A stretch of 64,000 nt of DNA from Phytoseiulus persimilis (Eukaryota; Arthropoda; Arachnida; Mesostigmata; Phytoseiidae): the NCBI GenBank assembly GCA_037576195.1, contig CM075103.1, positions 11,222,001 through 11,286,000 on the forward strand, written 5' to 3'. Position numbers and translations under genes: made by a program. The notes beneath the pieces are model-generated. The model ran no database searches, was not told the DNA's origin, and saw only the letters and a program-made list of their open reading frames with translations. Positions 1 to 10,332 of this stretch are shown in pieces (within the stretch, counting starts at the first letter, position 1; every line of letters begins with the position of its first letter).

Positions 1-1395
1 CCCTCACAGCTAGCGGAGCTTATCGTCAACGTCAAGGAAGTTCGCAAGCGAACGATCAGGTTTTCTACACAAATATCGAGCCCGTGGTTCATTATGAATT
101 GCAGATGCTGAAGCAGACTCCTTCCGACTAGTGCATTCCCTCCCTGCGATGAACAAATTCCAAAATTCCTCTGCAGACTCACCCTCCGCTTCGAAGGAAT
201 GAGCGCGAGATTCGACTTCGCTGATATGGGATCCACCGATTTTCACGCAGCGAAGTATCTGGCTCATGCGACACGTCTGGCGTGCTGTCACAAGCGATTC
301 CAAAATACATGTGGGACACTTCCCTCAATTTCCCAGCGTAACTTTCGCAACACTTGGGTGCCAGTGTTCTCCGTGTCAGTCGATTTGAGCGCAGGATCTA
401 TTCAAGCGCGGTTGATCTGAGCGCAATTAATTTGAGCGCAACGAGTTCACTCGTGCTGCTAACGGTGTGCAGTATGGGGTAGAGGAAGAGGAAAGTTCCT
501 CACCTGTTCGCCGATTCCAGACTGCTCGATTAACGAAGGAAGTACGGTTGCTCGGCGGAATATGGATGGGAGAGGCAGACGACGGCATGAGATACCTCGG
601 TCACGACATTCCCTCGATGAACCAGGCGAATGGAAATAGCTTAGCTAGAGGAGGCGAAATGCTTCCGATGAGGTCCGGTTTCTCATCTTCATATTGTCCC
701 GGGCAACCGTACTTTTTCGGACTGCAATCGGCGGATGGGTGAGGGATTCTCCTCTTCCTCTGTCTCGTACTCCCCACTCACAGCAGCGCGAGTGAATTCG
801 TTGCGGTAAAGTCAACCGCGCTCGAATCGACCTCGCTCAAATGAGCTGCGCCAATGTTCTCGAGTGACCCGATGATCGAAGCACAGTACTGAGAGGGAAA
901 TTTCGGCGGCTTCACCTGAGTTTGAAGAACGTGTCTTTCTTTCGGGATCGTGATGAGGGTAAGGTGTCCATAAAGCGGAATGAAGTGATGCACTTCAATT
1001 AACGAAGCCACTAGATCGCTTATATTGATCGTTAAGTATTCTGCGAAAGGTGTCGTTATTGGTTCGAATGCAACTCTTCCTCTGTTCGCACGATGACTGG
1101 TATTACGTGTTGGATTTCACCTCAATGGAGATGAATCGATAGAGTGGGATGAGCTCCGTTCAGCCCGCGTGGTTTACCAATCGAATCTCCTTTTGTAATT
1201 GATCGATTCGCCACAGGTGATTGACTGCTCTTCAGCTCACCATTCTTGTTTCTGCGATAGCTGATTAACCAGAGCTCCTCGACGAAAAAGCCAGAAGCGA
1301 AAATGCCGCCCCTGGTGCCGCCCTGCGATGTGCCGCCCGGTGCGGGCCGCCCCCTCCGCGGAAGAAGAAATAGAGTAACTCTCTCACGAGTTCGC
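1..1395 (-). mobile_element. hAT DNA transposon remnant (DUF4371/ZMYM1-like transposase), copy 1
   Basis: Degenerate DNA transposon read on the minus strand. It aligns piecewise with the better copy at 15.5-16.7 kb: 1-300 matches about 15.55-15.78 kb and 860-1395 matches about 15.94-16.69 kb, including the C/G-rich end around 1300-1370. Within 10-303 a frame still shows a stretch like the hAT domain in the other copy (motif ESAEEFWNLF against KSAEELTRLI). The intervening 372-854 is a separate foldback insertion. Many stops and shifts; no functional transposase can be encoded. The left end lies outside the window. The family assignment rests on the second copy. Confidence 0.55.
372..854. repeat. 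Foldback (long inverted repeat) element inside hAT copy 1
   Basis: The left part (about 378-505, GATTTGAGCGCAGG onward) is the inverted complement of the right part (about 730-845, ending CCTCGCTCAAATGAG). Arms are roughly 120-140 nt with mismatches and a 200-nt centre. TGTTCTC occurs on both sides (365-371 and 855-861) and may be the target duplication. The aligned hAT copy lacks this segment, which supports insertion. No coding frame is credible; the apparent frames are repeat shadows. Confidence 0.6.
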
Positions 1396-1926
1396 GACAC
1401 CAGTCATCAAAGAAGTCGCCAGTCATAACGATTGACGAGGGATCGCGTCGCCTACAGTGTCACACCGACGCGATGGCTCCGCAATGAGGGCTGGAGGAAC
1501 GGTCCTTCCGAGGGCCAAAAACTTTTATGAGATCACTTACCTGAGTCATTAACTAAGCGGAGGCTCTTCAGTGTGAAGCTCGACAGCGGTTCCAAGTATG
1601 CTGGACAACAGTCCGAGACACGAGTCCCCTATGCGATATGTCCGTTATACTGTATCTTTACATTCTCAATCAAGTATTGAACAGGCACTGGTTTTTCCAT
1701 CCAGGAAATATCTCCCGGTTTTCCCATCGGAAACTCGACCGCTCGGAATAGGCTAGGAGAATTCGTGCCGTTATTTCAGGGCCTCTGTGACGCTTTGACG
1801 GCGTCACAGCCTCAGGGAAAACCCATCGTATGACATCTTCTGCGCCCAAAGCACGCTTCGCTGGGATACTCAATCGAACCGCGGACGCTCCACAGGATGA
1901 TACATTGGCGCATGTCTGCGAGAAAT

Positions 1927-1932
1927 TTTATT
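1927..1932 (-). promoter_or_regulatory. Poly(A) signal of peptide gene A
   Basis: AATAAA on the minus strand about 50 nt after the stop codon of gene A. The same hexamer is kept at the equivalent place (4368-4373) in gene B. Confidence 0.65.
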
Positions 1933-1983
1933 TGAAAGATTACAACATCCGATCAGTGGACATTGGAGTCGTCACGAAGCGGG

Positions 1984-2376
1984 TCAGAATAAGAAGAATA
2001 TGGGTATGTCTTCGATGGCTGCGAAGACTCGGTTGATGACATCATTAACTGTGGAAAGTAATCAGTGCTCAGGGACTCCACCTCTTCAATTCACTGGTAC
2101 GAAGTGTATATATTTCCTCGCCTAATGTAGTCAACATCGGCACAATAGTAAAGGAAAGAGGAGCTTACCAAAGTCAAAGATGATTTGGAGGAACCTAGGG
2201 AGCATCACTGAAGCGAGAGGATGACATCTTCAGCATTTAGATCGAAACGTATCGGGGCGACGGTCCCTCGTTAGGAAGGTGAAAACTCAACTGAACTTAC
2301 GTGAAGAACCATTTTGAGCTGAGACTAGAGTCACGGCGGCAAGGAGGACAACAACGAAGAGGGTCAGATACTTCAT
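1984..2376 (-). CDS. Small secreted peptide gene A (3 exons, 59 aa)
   Basis: Minus-strand gene, exons 2301-2376, 2169-2207 and 1984-2048. Exon 1 encodes a textbook signal peptide (MKYLTLFVVVLLAAVTLVSA) followed by QNGSS and a GTAAGT donor. Exon 2 is a 39-nt mini-exon between CTTCAG and GTAAGC, encoding LMLPRFLQIIFDF across its junction codon. Exon 3 follows CTTTCCACAG and ends with FFLF and TGA. All introns are phase 1, so the frame is continuous. An AATAAA lies at 1927-1932 and a TATA box at 2431-2438. The predicted mature peptide is about 39 aa, starts with Gln, has no cysteine, and is hydrophobic with acidic residues spaced like an amphipathic helix. No known family is recognised; a membrane-active or venom/saliva-like peptide is only a guess. 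Two paralogues (4425-4810 and 14440-14805) share the architecture. Confidence 0.8.
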
Positions 2377-2430
2377 GGTGATGAACTTCTCAGGCTGATT
2401 CGAGCTGTGAATGATGAGGCCGAGCTCTTG

Positions 2431-2438
2431 CTTTTATA
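2431..2438 (-). promoter_or_regulatory. TATA box of peptide gene A
   Basis: TATAAAAG on the minus strand, 55 nt before the ATG. The spacing to the ATG is the same in all three family members, which argues for a selected core promoter. Confidence 0.8.
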
Positions 2439-2635
2439 ACAAATTCAGAGATATCGAATTATGAGGGAAAATAGGTGAGTCGAGAGAACGTCTCAGTTTA
2501 TGACATTTTTTTACGACGAGTGATCCTAAATGACTCGTCGCCGTCCTCATCAAAAGTAACAATTGTGACGGAAATCGTCCGATAAGTATGACCTTTATCG
2601 ATCTTGATTCTCCGCTGGGCTTGTTTATCGTCGGA

Positions 2636-2932
2636 TCACAGTTTTACACGTGTAGTTTTCCCTAATAGGATTGGTTGGCGGGAACTGGAGAAGTCAAGGA
2701 ACCTATCCTGTGTGATTTCGCAATATTTCGATATTTTTCTGCAAGAAACGGGGCCCTCCAAATCGATACACTCCTGCGCGATACCAAGCTTTTTGATCAC
2801 AACATTCGACGACAGCGTGAACGGAGTGGGAGATTGCAGCAATCTGCTTGGGAGGGACACCTCTAAGGAGATGAAGAGCATTGTGAAGTTGGTTGTCAAC
2901 AGGCGGCGATTCTCAGAGGGCCCAACATTCAC
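2636..2932 (-). other. Open frame with conserved Cys segment (possible exon of another small peptide)
   Basis: A 98-codon minus-strand frame. Its middle part (IAQECIDLEGPVSCRKISKY) is matched in the duplicated unit at about 5110-5200 by a frame with mainly conservative replacements, then a stop after RFPDF. On the minus strand TTCATCTCCTTAG precedes it as a possible splice acceptor. No signal peptide is seen in frame. It may be the last exon of a second gene type carried in the duplication, or an old exon now decaying. The function is not recognised. Confidence 0.3.
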
Positions 2933-3301
2933 TCTACCCTCATCAGACGCTTACGTCGGGGAAAAAGATACAGTTTGAGTTCCGTGATTGGCGACCCTTG
3001 GTCGCGGGCACGCAGGAAGCACTCATAGTGCTTCATGTTCAAACATAATGATTGAGTTGCGTGAGTCGCCTGCGCAATGCTCATTCCACAGTTAAGGATG
3101 GACCTGTTGGGAAGCTCGCTCTGCGTCAACGAGATAACTTGTCTCAATGCGTCCCCATGTGATCGATGAAATAAGAGTTCGACTCCGAGTGGCACGTCTC
3201 AGCTCCGTGCTGATAAATTGAGGAATGAATCGATGAGTTGAGATCCAGTGCTCTCAACTTCTGGGTTGCTTGCATCTAGCGTCTCAGAACCTATCTGTCA
3301 A

Positions 3302-3561
3302 TCAAAAATTGAGAATTGAAAACTCGTCAACCTTCAGAGCTCTATGAGCGTGAGACTGTGTCTTCACATTCTCAATCACGTATTGAACAGGCACCGGTTT
3401 GCTCATCCTGGAAATGTATCCCGGTTTTCCCATCGGAAACTCGACCGCCCTGAATTTGTTAAGAGAATTTGTGCCGTTATTTCTGCAGGAGCACATGTGG
3501 CCGATGTTCCTGCCTATATCAGCTGTGATGCCCATTCGAGCTCTGACGCTCATTGCGTTCC
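3302..3561 (-). other. Candidate coding exon, phase-compatible with peptide gene B
   Basis: The minus-strand frame after TTTTTCTTTCTAGTTCAG reads NAMSVRARMG, then a CSC pair, then FRAVEFPMGKPGYIS, and stops at 3302. The two leftover bases (GG) fit the phase-1 donor of exon 1 of gene B (4735-4810) without a stop, so it could be an alternative last exon giving a secreted protein of about 110 aa. A partial paralogue at about 1650-1790 keeps FRAVEFPMGKPG in frame, but the acceptor side is disrupted. The normal mini-exon route of gene B is complete without it, so it may instead belong to a separate gene. Confidence 0.35.
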
Positions 3562-3840
3562 CTGAACTAGAAAGAAAAACGTTGGATTCCCCAGTTGTGC
3601 GACTACTCAAAATCAGGAACTTTGTTGCAACAGACCAGCTTCCATTGAATAACACTCAACAGTCTTTACTGCTGTTCTAGTTATTCGGCCAACCCGTGGA
3701 TTGAGTTCTGGCACATATCAGAGTCAATGCAATGGTTGCGTCCAATCTATATGTGGACTCACGGACCCTGACGTCGAATCCTTGCCTGATATCAGAGCCT
3801 CGGTGAGGCTTGAACGGCATCATAGTCTGAGGCGGGACTA

Positions 3841-4255
3841 GGCATGAATTTCCGAGTTTCGGAATTCGGAAAATAATTTCCGACTCGGAAATTAATATTT
3901 GACTCGGGAAGGGCGATCCATCATCGACGGACTTTTCCAACCCACCGAAATCATCCAAGAAGTAGTTTCCGACTTAGTGAGTTAGTTAGTCTTTCTTGCT
4001 TAGGCGGGACGAGTCTCACACTACCTGGGTCCTCTTCCCAGGTGTCCGTAAATGGATTCCCCGGCCAGCAACTGGCCTAGACATCTCGTTAGAAAAAAAA
4101 TCATCATATCATCCTATAGATGCCCCGTTTCCCATGCCCAAGTCGGAAACTATTTCTTGGATGATTTCGGTGGGTTTGGAACGTCCGTTGATGATGGATA
4201 TCCGTTCCCGAGTTAAATAGTATTTTCCGAGTCCCGAGTCTCGGAAATTCATGCC
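3841..4255. mobile_element. Foldback MITE with TA target duplication
   Basis: A 415-bp element whose first about 135 nt (GGCATGAATTTCCGAG...) are the inverted complement of the last about 120 nt (...CTCGGAAATTCATGCC). It is flanked by TA at 3839-3840 and 4256-4257, as for Tc1/mariner-type elements. No coding capacity. It accounts for much of the extra length of the second duplication unit. Confidence 0.75.
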
Positions 4256-4424
4256 TAGGCGAAACATCGTGTCACAGCTTCTGCGCCCGAATCACGCTTC
4301 GCTGGGATACTCAATCTAACCGCGGACGCTGCACAGGAAGATATCTTGGCCCATATTTGCGAGGAACTTTATTTGAGAAATTAACACATCTGAGAAGTGG
4401 ACGTTTCAGTCGTCACGAAGCGGC

Positions 4425-4810
4425 TCATAAGAAGAATACGGGTATGTCTTCGATGGCTGCGAAGACTCGGTTGATGACATCATTAACTGTGGAAAGTAAT
4501 CAGTTGGGATTTCATTTCTTCAATTCACCAGTACGAAGTGTATATAAATATATTTGGCGCCGACCTGATGTTGTCAACATCGACGGCAAAGTCAAAGCTC
4601 ACCGAAGTCATAGATGATTTGAAGAAACCTAGGGAGCATCACTGAAGCGAGAGGATGACGTCTTCAGCATTTAGATCGCAACGTATCGGGGCGACGGACC
4701 CTCGTTAGAAAGGTGAAAACTCAACTGAACTTACGTGAAGAACCATTTTGAGCTGAAACTAGAGTCACGGCGGCAAGGAGGACAACAACGCAGAGGGTCA
4801 AGTACTTCAT
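4425..4810 (-). CDS. Small secreted peptide gene B (3 exons, 58 aa)
   Basis: Tandem paralogue of gene A. Exons 4735-4810 (signal peptide MKYLTLCVVVLLAAVTLVSA then QNGSS, donor GTAAGT), 4603-4641 (39-nt mini-exon, LMLPRFLQIIYDF, donor GTGAGC) and 4425-4486 (ends IPVFFL, TGA). Both introns are phase 1, as in gene A. TATA box at 4865-4872, AATAAA at 4368-4373. Compared with A there is one signal-peptide change, F to Y in the mini-exon, I to V near the end and loss of the last Phe. The exonic differences are few and conservative while introns and flanks differ more, which suggests purifying selection. A possible alternative last exon lies downstream at 3302-3561. The function is unknown. Confidence 0.8.
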
Positions 4811-4864
4811 GGTGATGAGCTTCTCAGGCTGATTTGAGCTGTGAATGATGAGGCTGAGCTCCAG

Positions 4865-4872
4865 CTTTTATA
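4865..4872 (-). promoter_or_regulatory. TATA box of peptide gene B
   Basis: TATAAAAG on the minus strand, 55 nt before the ATG, in the same context as gene A. Confidence 0.8.
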
Positions 4873-5457
4873 ACAAATTTAGAGATATCGAATTTTGAGG
4901 GAAACTAGGTAGGTCAAGAGAACGTTTCAGTCTATCACATGATTATCCCGAATGACTCGTCGCCGTCCTCATCAAAAGTAACAATTGTGACGGAAATCGT
5001 CCGACGAGAATGACCTTTATCGATCTCGATTTTGCGCTGGGCATGTATATCATCGGATCACAGTTTTTCACGTGTATTTTCCCTAATAGGATTGATCGGC
5101 GGGAGCTTTAGAAGTCAGGGAACCTTTCCTGTGTGATTTCACGATATTTCGATATTTTTCTGCAGGGAACGGGACCCTTCGAATCGATGCACTCCTGCGC
5201 GACACCAAGCTTGGCCTCTGAGGTCATTGATCACAGCATTCGAACATTGCCCCGATGAATTCCGATTCCATGCAAGCAGCCGCTTCCAAATGGTACTCTA
5301 CGAACAGAACTACAACGACTGGATAATCACCGATCGGACACTCAAAATCATCAATTCTTAGCTTGAATGCATTCATCCTGTTGTCTCTCAACTATCAAAG
5401 TTGTCCAACACACGCATTGAATCTTGCATGCGATAGAGTCTACATGAAGAGCACGGA

Positions 5458-5689
5458 TGCAAAACTTCGCAACTCAAAATTTTTGAAAGCCGAGTTGTCA
5501 GTCAGAAATTCATCGAACCGAGTTCCGATAACGTTATTTTGCGCTTTCCTCGGCAATGCAGGTAGTGGAGGAAAACGAGGACTGAATGGTTTTTGAAAAG
5601 AAACGCAAGACAACTTCATCGGAAATCGATTCGATGAATTTCTGACTGACAACACGGCTTTCAAAAATTTGAAGTTACGACGATTTGCA
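5458..5689. repeat. Long imperfect hairpin (about 71-nt arms)
   Basis: The arm 5458-5528 is the inverted complement of 5619-5689 with a few mismatches (core TTTTTGAAAGCC / GGCTTTCAAAAA), separated by about 90 nt. It could be a short foldback MITE. A transcribed copy would make a long double-stranded RNA. No flanking target duplication was identified. Confidence 0.7.
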
Positions 5690-5728
5690 GCTAGGCTATT
5701 TTTTTCACACTTACAATTTTCTGTCTAA

Positions 5729-6267
5729 GTGAGTGAAACTCGGAATGACAACTCATCAAACGCCATCCTAGATCATTTCAACCTCGTTATCCAAAACAAA
5801 AGCAAACTTTGCATAGGTGGTGCGGCTCTTCTTGTACGGAGAGGAGCACCCACACAAGCCCCCACAATTACACCAGATCTCATTGATGTAGGTCATGGTG
5901 ACATATGTGCCTGTGGAGTACTACCTTGTGACCAAATAATTGTCCTCGCGACAGTATATGTATATAAATCCAATAACATCGCTCGGACTTATCAAAGATT
6001 TTCTACCGGAACATGACTCTCTACTGTCCCCCTGGTATACGAGACCGGGAAACTCCATTGGTCATATGCGGCGATTTCAATTGGAACCCGGAGGACCCTC
6101 TCAGAAGACGAAAGATGAGCGAATTCATGCGAGATAAGTTTGATCTTCAGGTATCGACCGATCCCGAGATATCAACAGCTGGTGGAAAACATGTATCGAT
6201 TAGCGAAAGTGCGCACGAAGAACGTTGCGAATTTATTTCCATTCTACCAACATGTAATGTGACCTGA
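5729..6267 (+). mobile_element. AP-endonuclease domain remnant of a retrotransposon or Helentron
   Basis: Frames at 5729-6016 and 6013-6267 keep the order of an exonuclease-endonuclease-phosphatase domain. A segment with DICACGVLPCDQIIVLATVY is followed by PLVICGDFNWNPED (the catalytic GDFN motif) and a K/R-rich helix. The reading frame changes between pieces and the active-site His part is missing, so it is a dead fragment. The same domain occurs in LINEs and in Helentron-type Helitrons. Helitron pieces elsewhere in the window make the second source possible. Confidence 0.55.
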
Positions 6268-6956
6268 GTGGATCCGCCACGCTGGAATGACGGAAATCCT
6301 TATCCGTCAACCCTTATGGTTGCAAGGTATTTATTTTTGATTATTCGTTCCAACGCCTCGAGAGAAGAGAATGCTCTAGCACGTCGTGATCGTTGGATCC
6401 TCTGTCGGTACCAACTGCTTAGATTTCCTGTTCAGATGCACAGTTTCCGACACTCCTTGCTCTCAGAAGGGTTCCTCCGGATCATTCATCAACCAAAGAA
6501 TAATGTACGTTCGACGGCCATCATCGCACGTTTCTCCCTCCCCGCTCCTCGTTTACCGCGGCTCGATTCCTGGTCATCCCTTGAATCGTTCCCCAAATCG
6601 ACAATGTTCACTATCCTGATCAACCCGAATTTGCTCTCTGTACCACCCATCGTAGGTTCCCATTCTTCCCTGGCCCTTTGGGGTGAGGAGGCGCGTGAGT
6701 CATTCGAGTCCATCGTTCTTTCTCCGAAGCGAACCTTGAGGAACCCTCTTCCGGCAGTCATGTGTGGCGGAAATCATTCCCGATCTCCGTTGTCGAATGA
6801 AACTCCTCATGTCAAGTTTCTCGCGCCGACTCGATCCTCCAATCACAATCTTGATGTGAGAAGCCCCTCATGGTGACTCATGGGAAGCCCCTCATGGTGC
6901 GGGGGAGGAGAAGCTCGGAGAAACCGCGAGATCGAACGTGTACGGTAGAAACTACC
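6268..6956. other. No recognisable gene
   Basis: Overlapping open frames on both strands (the longest is 202 codons, plus strand, from 6268) have proline/serine-rich, non-conserved-looking translations. A short direct repeat (AAGCCCCTCATGGTG) occurs twice near 6861-6900. Nothing else is supported. Confidence 0.3.
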
Positions 6957-7167
6957 CTAAAATCCTGCAGATAACGAACCCTTTTTTTTTCGATTTACTG
7001 TGAGGAAAACGCATCAGATAACCAACTTATCAGACAATCAAATTGTCAGATGGAGAACTCGTCAGGAGACGAGCTCATCATATAACGAACTTGGCAAACC
7101 ACGATCTCATCTAACGCGGTTTTTCGAGGAAGAATCGAAAAAAAAGTTATTATCTGCGGGATTTCAG
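6957..7167. mobile_element. Short MITE with about 35-nt terminal inverted repeats
   Basis: The left end, CTAAAATCCTGCAGATAAC followed by a T-run and CGATT, is the inverted complement of the right end (AATCG, A-run, TTATTATCTGCGGGATTTCAG). The element is 211 bp, non-coding, and lies about 30 bp from the mariner copy. The target duplication is not clear. Confidence 0.6.
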
Positions 7168-7200
7168 CGTAGGCGAAATCAAGTTGTCCAGCTCCAGATA

Positions 7201-8232
7201 TCAGGTCAGTCAAAAAGTCCGTGCCGATTTCCACCCGAAATGAAAGAAAAAAATTCTCAGCGTTGACATTTTTTTATGGAACAATGTGTGCTTGTTGAAC
7301 TATCTTAGCCCAACGTGTAGGCAGGTAAAAGATTCCGTGCTCCCAGAACTTATTCGGTTCTCCAGCGAGAAATCGATCAAGGTGAGTTTTGATGCTTCCT
7401 CAATCTTCGAAACTCTCGCCGGCAAGGAAATTCTGCAGAGATCGGAATAGGTGATGGTCTGAAGGCGCGAAGTCAGGACTGTACGGTGGGTCCAGCAGAG
7501 CATCCCAGGAAAAATCGAACAATTTTTTCCGAGTGCCCAAAGATACATGCGGCCGCGCGTGGTCATGCAAAAAGTCACTCTTCTTCTGTTGGTCACTTCC
7601 GGATGCCTCAGAGCTATGGCTGCCTCCGCACTTTCCGGTTGTTCGCAGTATCGCTCCGTGTTGATAGTTTTGCCCTGAGCAGCTGGCAGAAGATGACTCC
7701 TTCTAAATCCCGCCAGATACTCGGTATCACTTTTTTTCGGTGTAAACCGTCCTTTGCGGCTGTTTGTGGCGCACTACCTGGACGTGCCCAATGCCGACCG
7801 CGCTTGATGCTGCGATAGACTATCCACTTCTCGTCTCCTGTCACCAAGTTCCTTAAAAACGGATGCTTGAGGCTCATTTGGAGAAGCTGATAACAAATGT
7901 CCAAGCGCCTCAGCCGGTCCCGGTCCCCCAGCTCATGCGGCAACCACACATTTTGTGCATTGACGAAGCCAGCTTCGTGCAACCGAATATCTACGCTACC
8001 ATGAGATGCACCAGTGATGCTTTGAATCCCCTCTACCGTTAGCCGTGGATCTGCTTCTAGTGTGGCGACGATTGAGTCCGTGCCAACAGTTCTGGGTCGA
8101 CCTGACCGTGTCGCATCTTTCACATCGAATTTCCCAGAACGAAACTTGGCAAACCACTTTCTGCTCACTCTATCGTGTAGCAGATCGGGCCCATACAATG
8201 CACTTTCGGCACGGACATTTTGACTGACCTAA
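7201..8232 (-). mobile_element. mariner-family transposon, internally deleted
   Basis: A 1032-bp element with inverted ends TCAGGTCAGTCAAAAAGTCC and TTAGGTCAGTCAAAATGTCC and TA on both sides (7199-7200, 8233-8234). The minus strand encodes a mariner transposase. The frame ending at 7614 contains WFAKFRSGKFD, ATRSGRP (linker), VWLPHEL and TGDEKW (first catalytic Asp). A second frame downstream holds HDHARPH and PPYSPDFAPSD (second Asp and the PYSPDLAP-like motif). Full-length mariners are about 1.3 kb. Here the inverted repeat runs directly into about residue 30 of the usual protein, so the N-terminal DNA-binding part is deleted, and a frameshift separates the two catalytic halves. Confidence 0.9.
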
Positions 8233-8234
8233 TA

Positions 8235-10330
8235 CATTCACAAGGTCCGTTTCACGTCCACTGTAGTCCTGAGCGGCTTCACACACGCGGTGAACTTCTA
8301 CCTAGTGAAGGAGAGCACAAAGATCAAGTTGTTCCAGCTCCTAATGGGAGGATATGGATCTGAGCGATGTCACGAACTGCAAGGAGAAGTGGAGCCGGAA
8401 CAAACGGACTGACTTGCTCCTATAGATAAAACAGGATGTCGAAGCTGGTGGCTCCTCGCGTCTCGTAAGGCCATCATCGGACACAAGCGATTTTCTCGCT
8501 CTCCACCCTGGGGTTGTCAGGTCACCCAACCGTACCAAGCAAACGTACCTCTTACTTGCAATTGCTCTGAAACTGACCCCAGATTCATGGGCTCAGGAAT
8601 TCGATATTGGTCTCTTCAAAACTGATCGGGAGTTTACTGATGGAGTCGTTTTCGCTGCAAACTCCATGGGGACCTTTTCCGCATTGATGGCTGTCTCGTA
8701 TAGCTATCCGTCAGTGGTCCCAAAGCGTTGTGAGCAACCATGGTATCCACTGTATGGGATAGCGTACGATTCATGTGAACTATGTCGTTAAACTATGGAG
8801 CCTCATCGATCATGAGCATCACTGGAATCAACGTGCCAGCTGCCACGATCTCTCGACTGCTCCAACAGAATCTGATCAAGAGAATGGGGATGAGGATCGG
8901 GAGGCGGAAATGCCTGAGGTCATGCATGCGGCTGAGCCTATTACAGAGCTACTTCAGCACTGTTTCATGCGGTATTCCAAGGTTTTCACTCCAGCAACGT
9001 GTCTGGACATTTACAGCGGTCTCGTTTGTAGACTCGCGAGGACAAGAATGAGACAGACTCCAGTAGGAAGATTCTTCGCTAAGCACTAAGAGTCGATCAT
9101 ACATATTTGCATAACCTTTATGTTCAGGAGGAGCCATCTTGAGCTGGATCAGGTACTGAGCTCTCGAAACCATGACTCTCGGCAACTCCCCTCGCGATCT
9201 CGTAACATAGGTAGATAGATGGATTCGTGCCGCGAATCCACCGTCAGCTTGATGCTTTCCCTGTTTTCGTTTCCAGCGAATCGTCCGCTAAATCGGATCA
9301 GTATGGTCCGATTGCCCACTGCATTCTCATCTGAACACTCAGATATCGCACGTGATCGTATTATGTGAAAAGGTTCAACTACCTATCAACCTTTCCGATC
9401 CGAGTTTCCCCAACCCCATCTCCTGTCCATCATATCTGACCGCTTCGGATTTCCAGCACTCAGTCGTCTACTGTCCCCACGCTCTCATCTTTAACCGATA
9501 CCAACGCTTCGTTGTACTTCCTCCTTGACAACAACCAACTTCAGAACTTTCGCGATTCGACCGCCATGTAAAAGGCCCCCCAGGCCGATTTTAAGGTGGA
9601 AAAGTTTTCACAGAATGCCTTGAGGGGCCAGTCTGGGTTTGCGTCGTTAGTTAAGGGACGAAATGTTTCCTCTTCTGAAGCCGTATAACTCCGGTTCTGG
9701 TTAGGACAGAGAACTCCCGCGAGTTTTGAAACCTTGCAAATTCACGGTGAAGTCTTGTATTAGATTTTGGTGTTGGTCTGACGAGCGTAAATGAGCCTGC
9801 AGCTTTCATTTGTCTACCCCCCTGAGAATCTGGGGAAATTGGCACAAATAACTGTTTCATTCTGTTGCGAATCGTTGCGAGAGAACGGGTTCCTCGGGAG
9901 GTGGACGATTGTTACGAGTCACTTCCGACACAGCAGTCGTTCTGTAGTTGAATTATTCGGTTCGAGAGTATTCGCGTTCGAACAAACTGCATTCCGGTGA
10001 AAACGACGGAAAATTCGAATGCGAGGCATGAAATGAACTGTTGGATGCAAATTTTTATCCAACCGGCAATCTCGAGATGAGATGACATGTTTCAGAAAAT
10101 CAATAGACCAAGTGAAGATGAAACAAACAGGCATGGTTTTGTGTCAGCGAATCGTTTCGCTCTACCGCGTGTGTGTGAATAGTCGAGGATACTTACCAAG
10201 CGAGTGTGGAGTCGAAGTCACTCCGATACACGGTGGTTTGTAGGGCAGCGAGCTACACTCAGCGTTTATAAGGAGTCGATTTCGTCCGAGAAACTTTCAA
10301 CCTTTCAAGGAGCCACCAGGTAAGCGCGAA
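8235..10330. other. Unassigned intergenic DNA
   Basis: No gene recognised. A plus-strand stretch around 8280-8760 translates over short runs (for example LLLAIALKLTPDSW) in more than one frame and may be an old coding remnant of a mobile element, but no domain can be named. Around 10190-10320 there are a TATAA-like string and an isolated GTAAGC donor without a convincing coding exon. Confidence 0.3.
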
Positions 10331-10332
10331 GA

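Larger units (their letters stand above)
1826..5235. repeat. Tandem segmental duplication carrying the secreted-peptide genes
   Basis: Two nearby segments, about 1826-2890 and 4265-5235, align along most of their length: last exon, mini-exon, signal-peptide exon, TATA box and about 350 nt of upstream DNA. A further homologous block is present at about 1650-1790 and 3330-3490. The second unit carries extra DNA, chiefly the foldback MITE at 3841-4255. Divergence is modest in exons and larger in flanks, so the duplication is not brand new but exon sequence looks conserved. Confidence 0.8.

Noticed and set aside
5440-5664. Two protein frames (plus 5363-5596, minus 5440-5664) sharing SVRNSSNR-like text
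   Set aside because: They mirror each other because the DNA is an inverted repeat; not genes.
6268-6876. 202-codon plus-strand gene
   Set aside because: Low-complexity Ser/Pro/Arg translation, no recognised motif, overlapped by other long frames.
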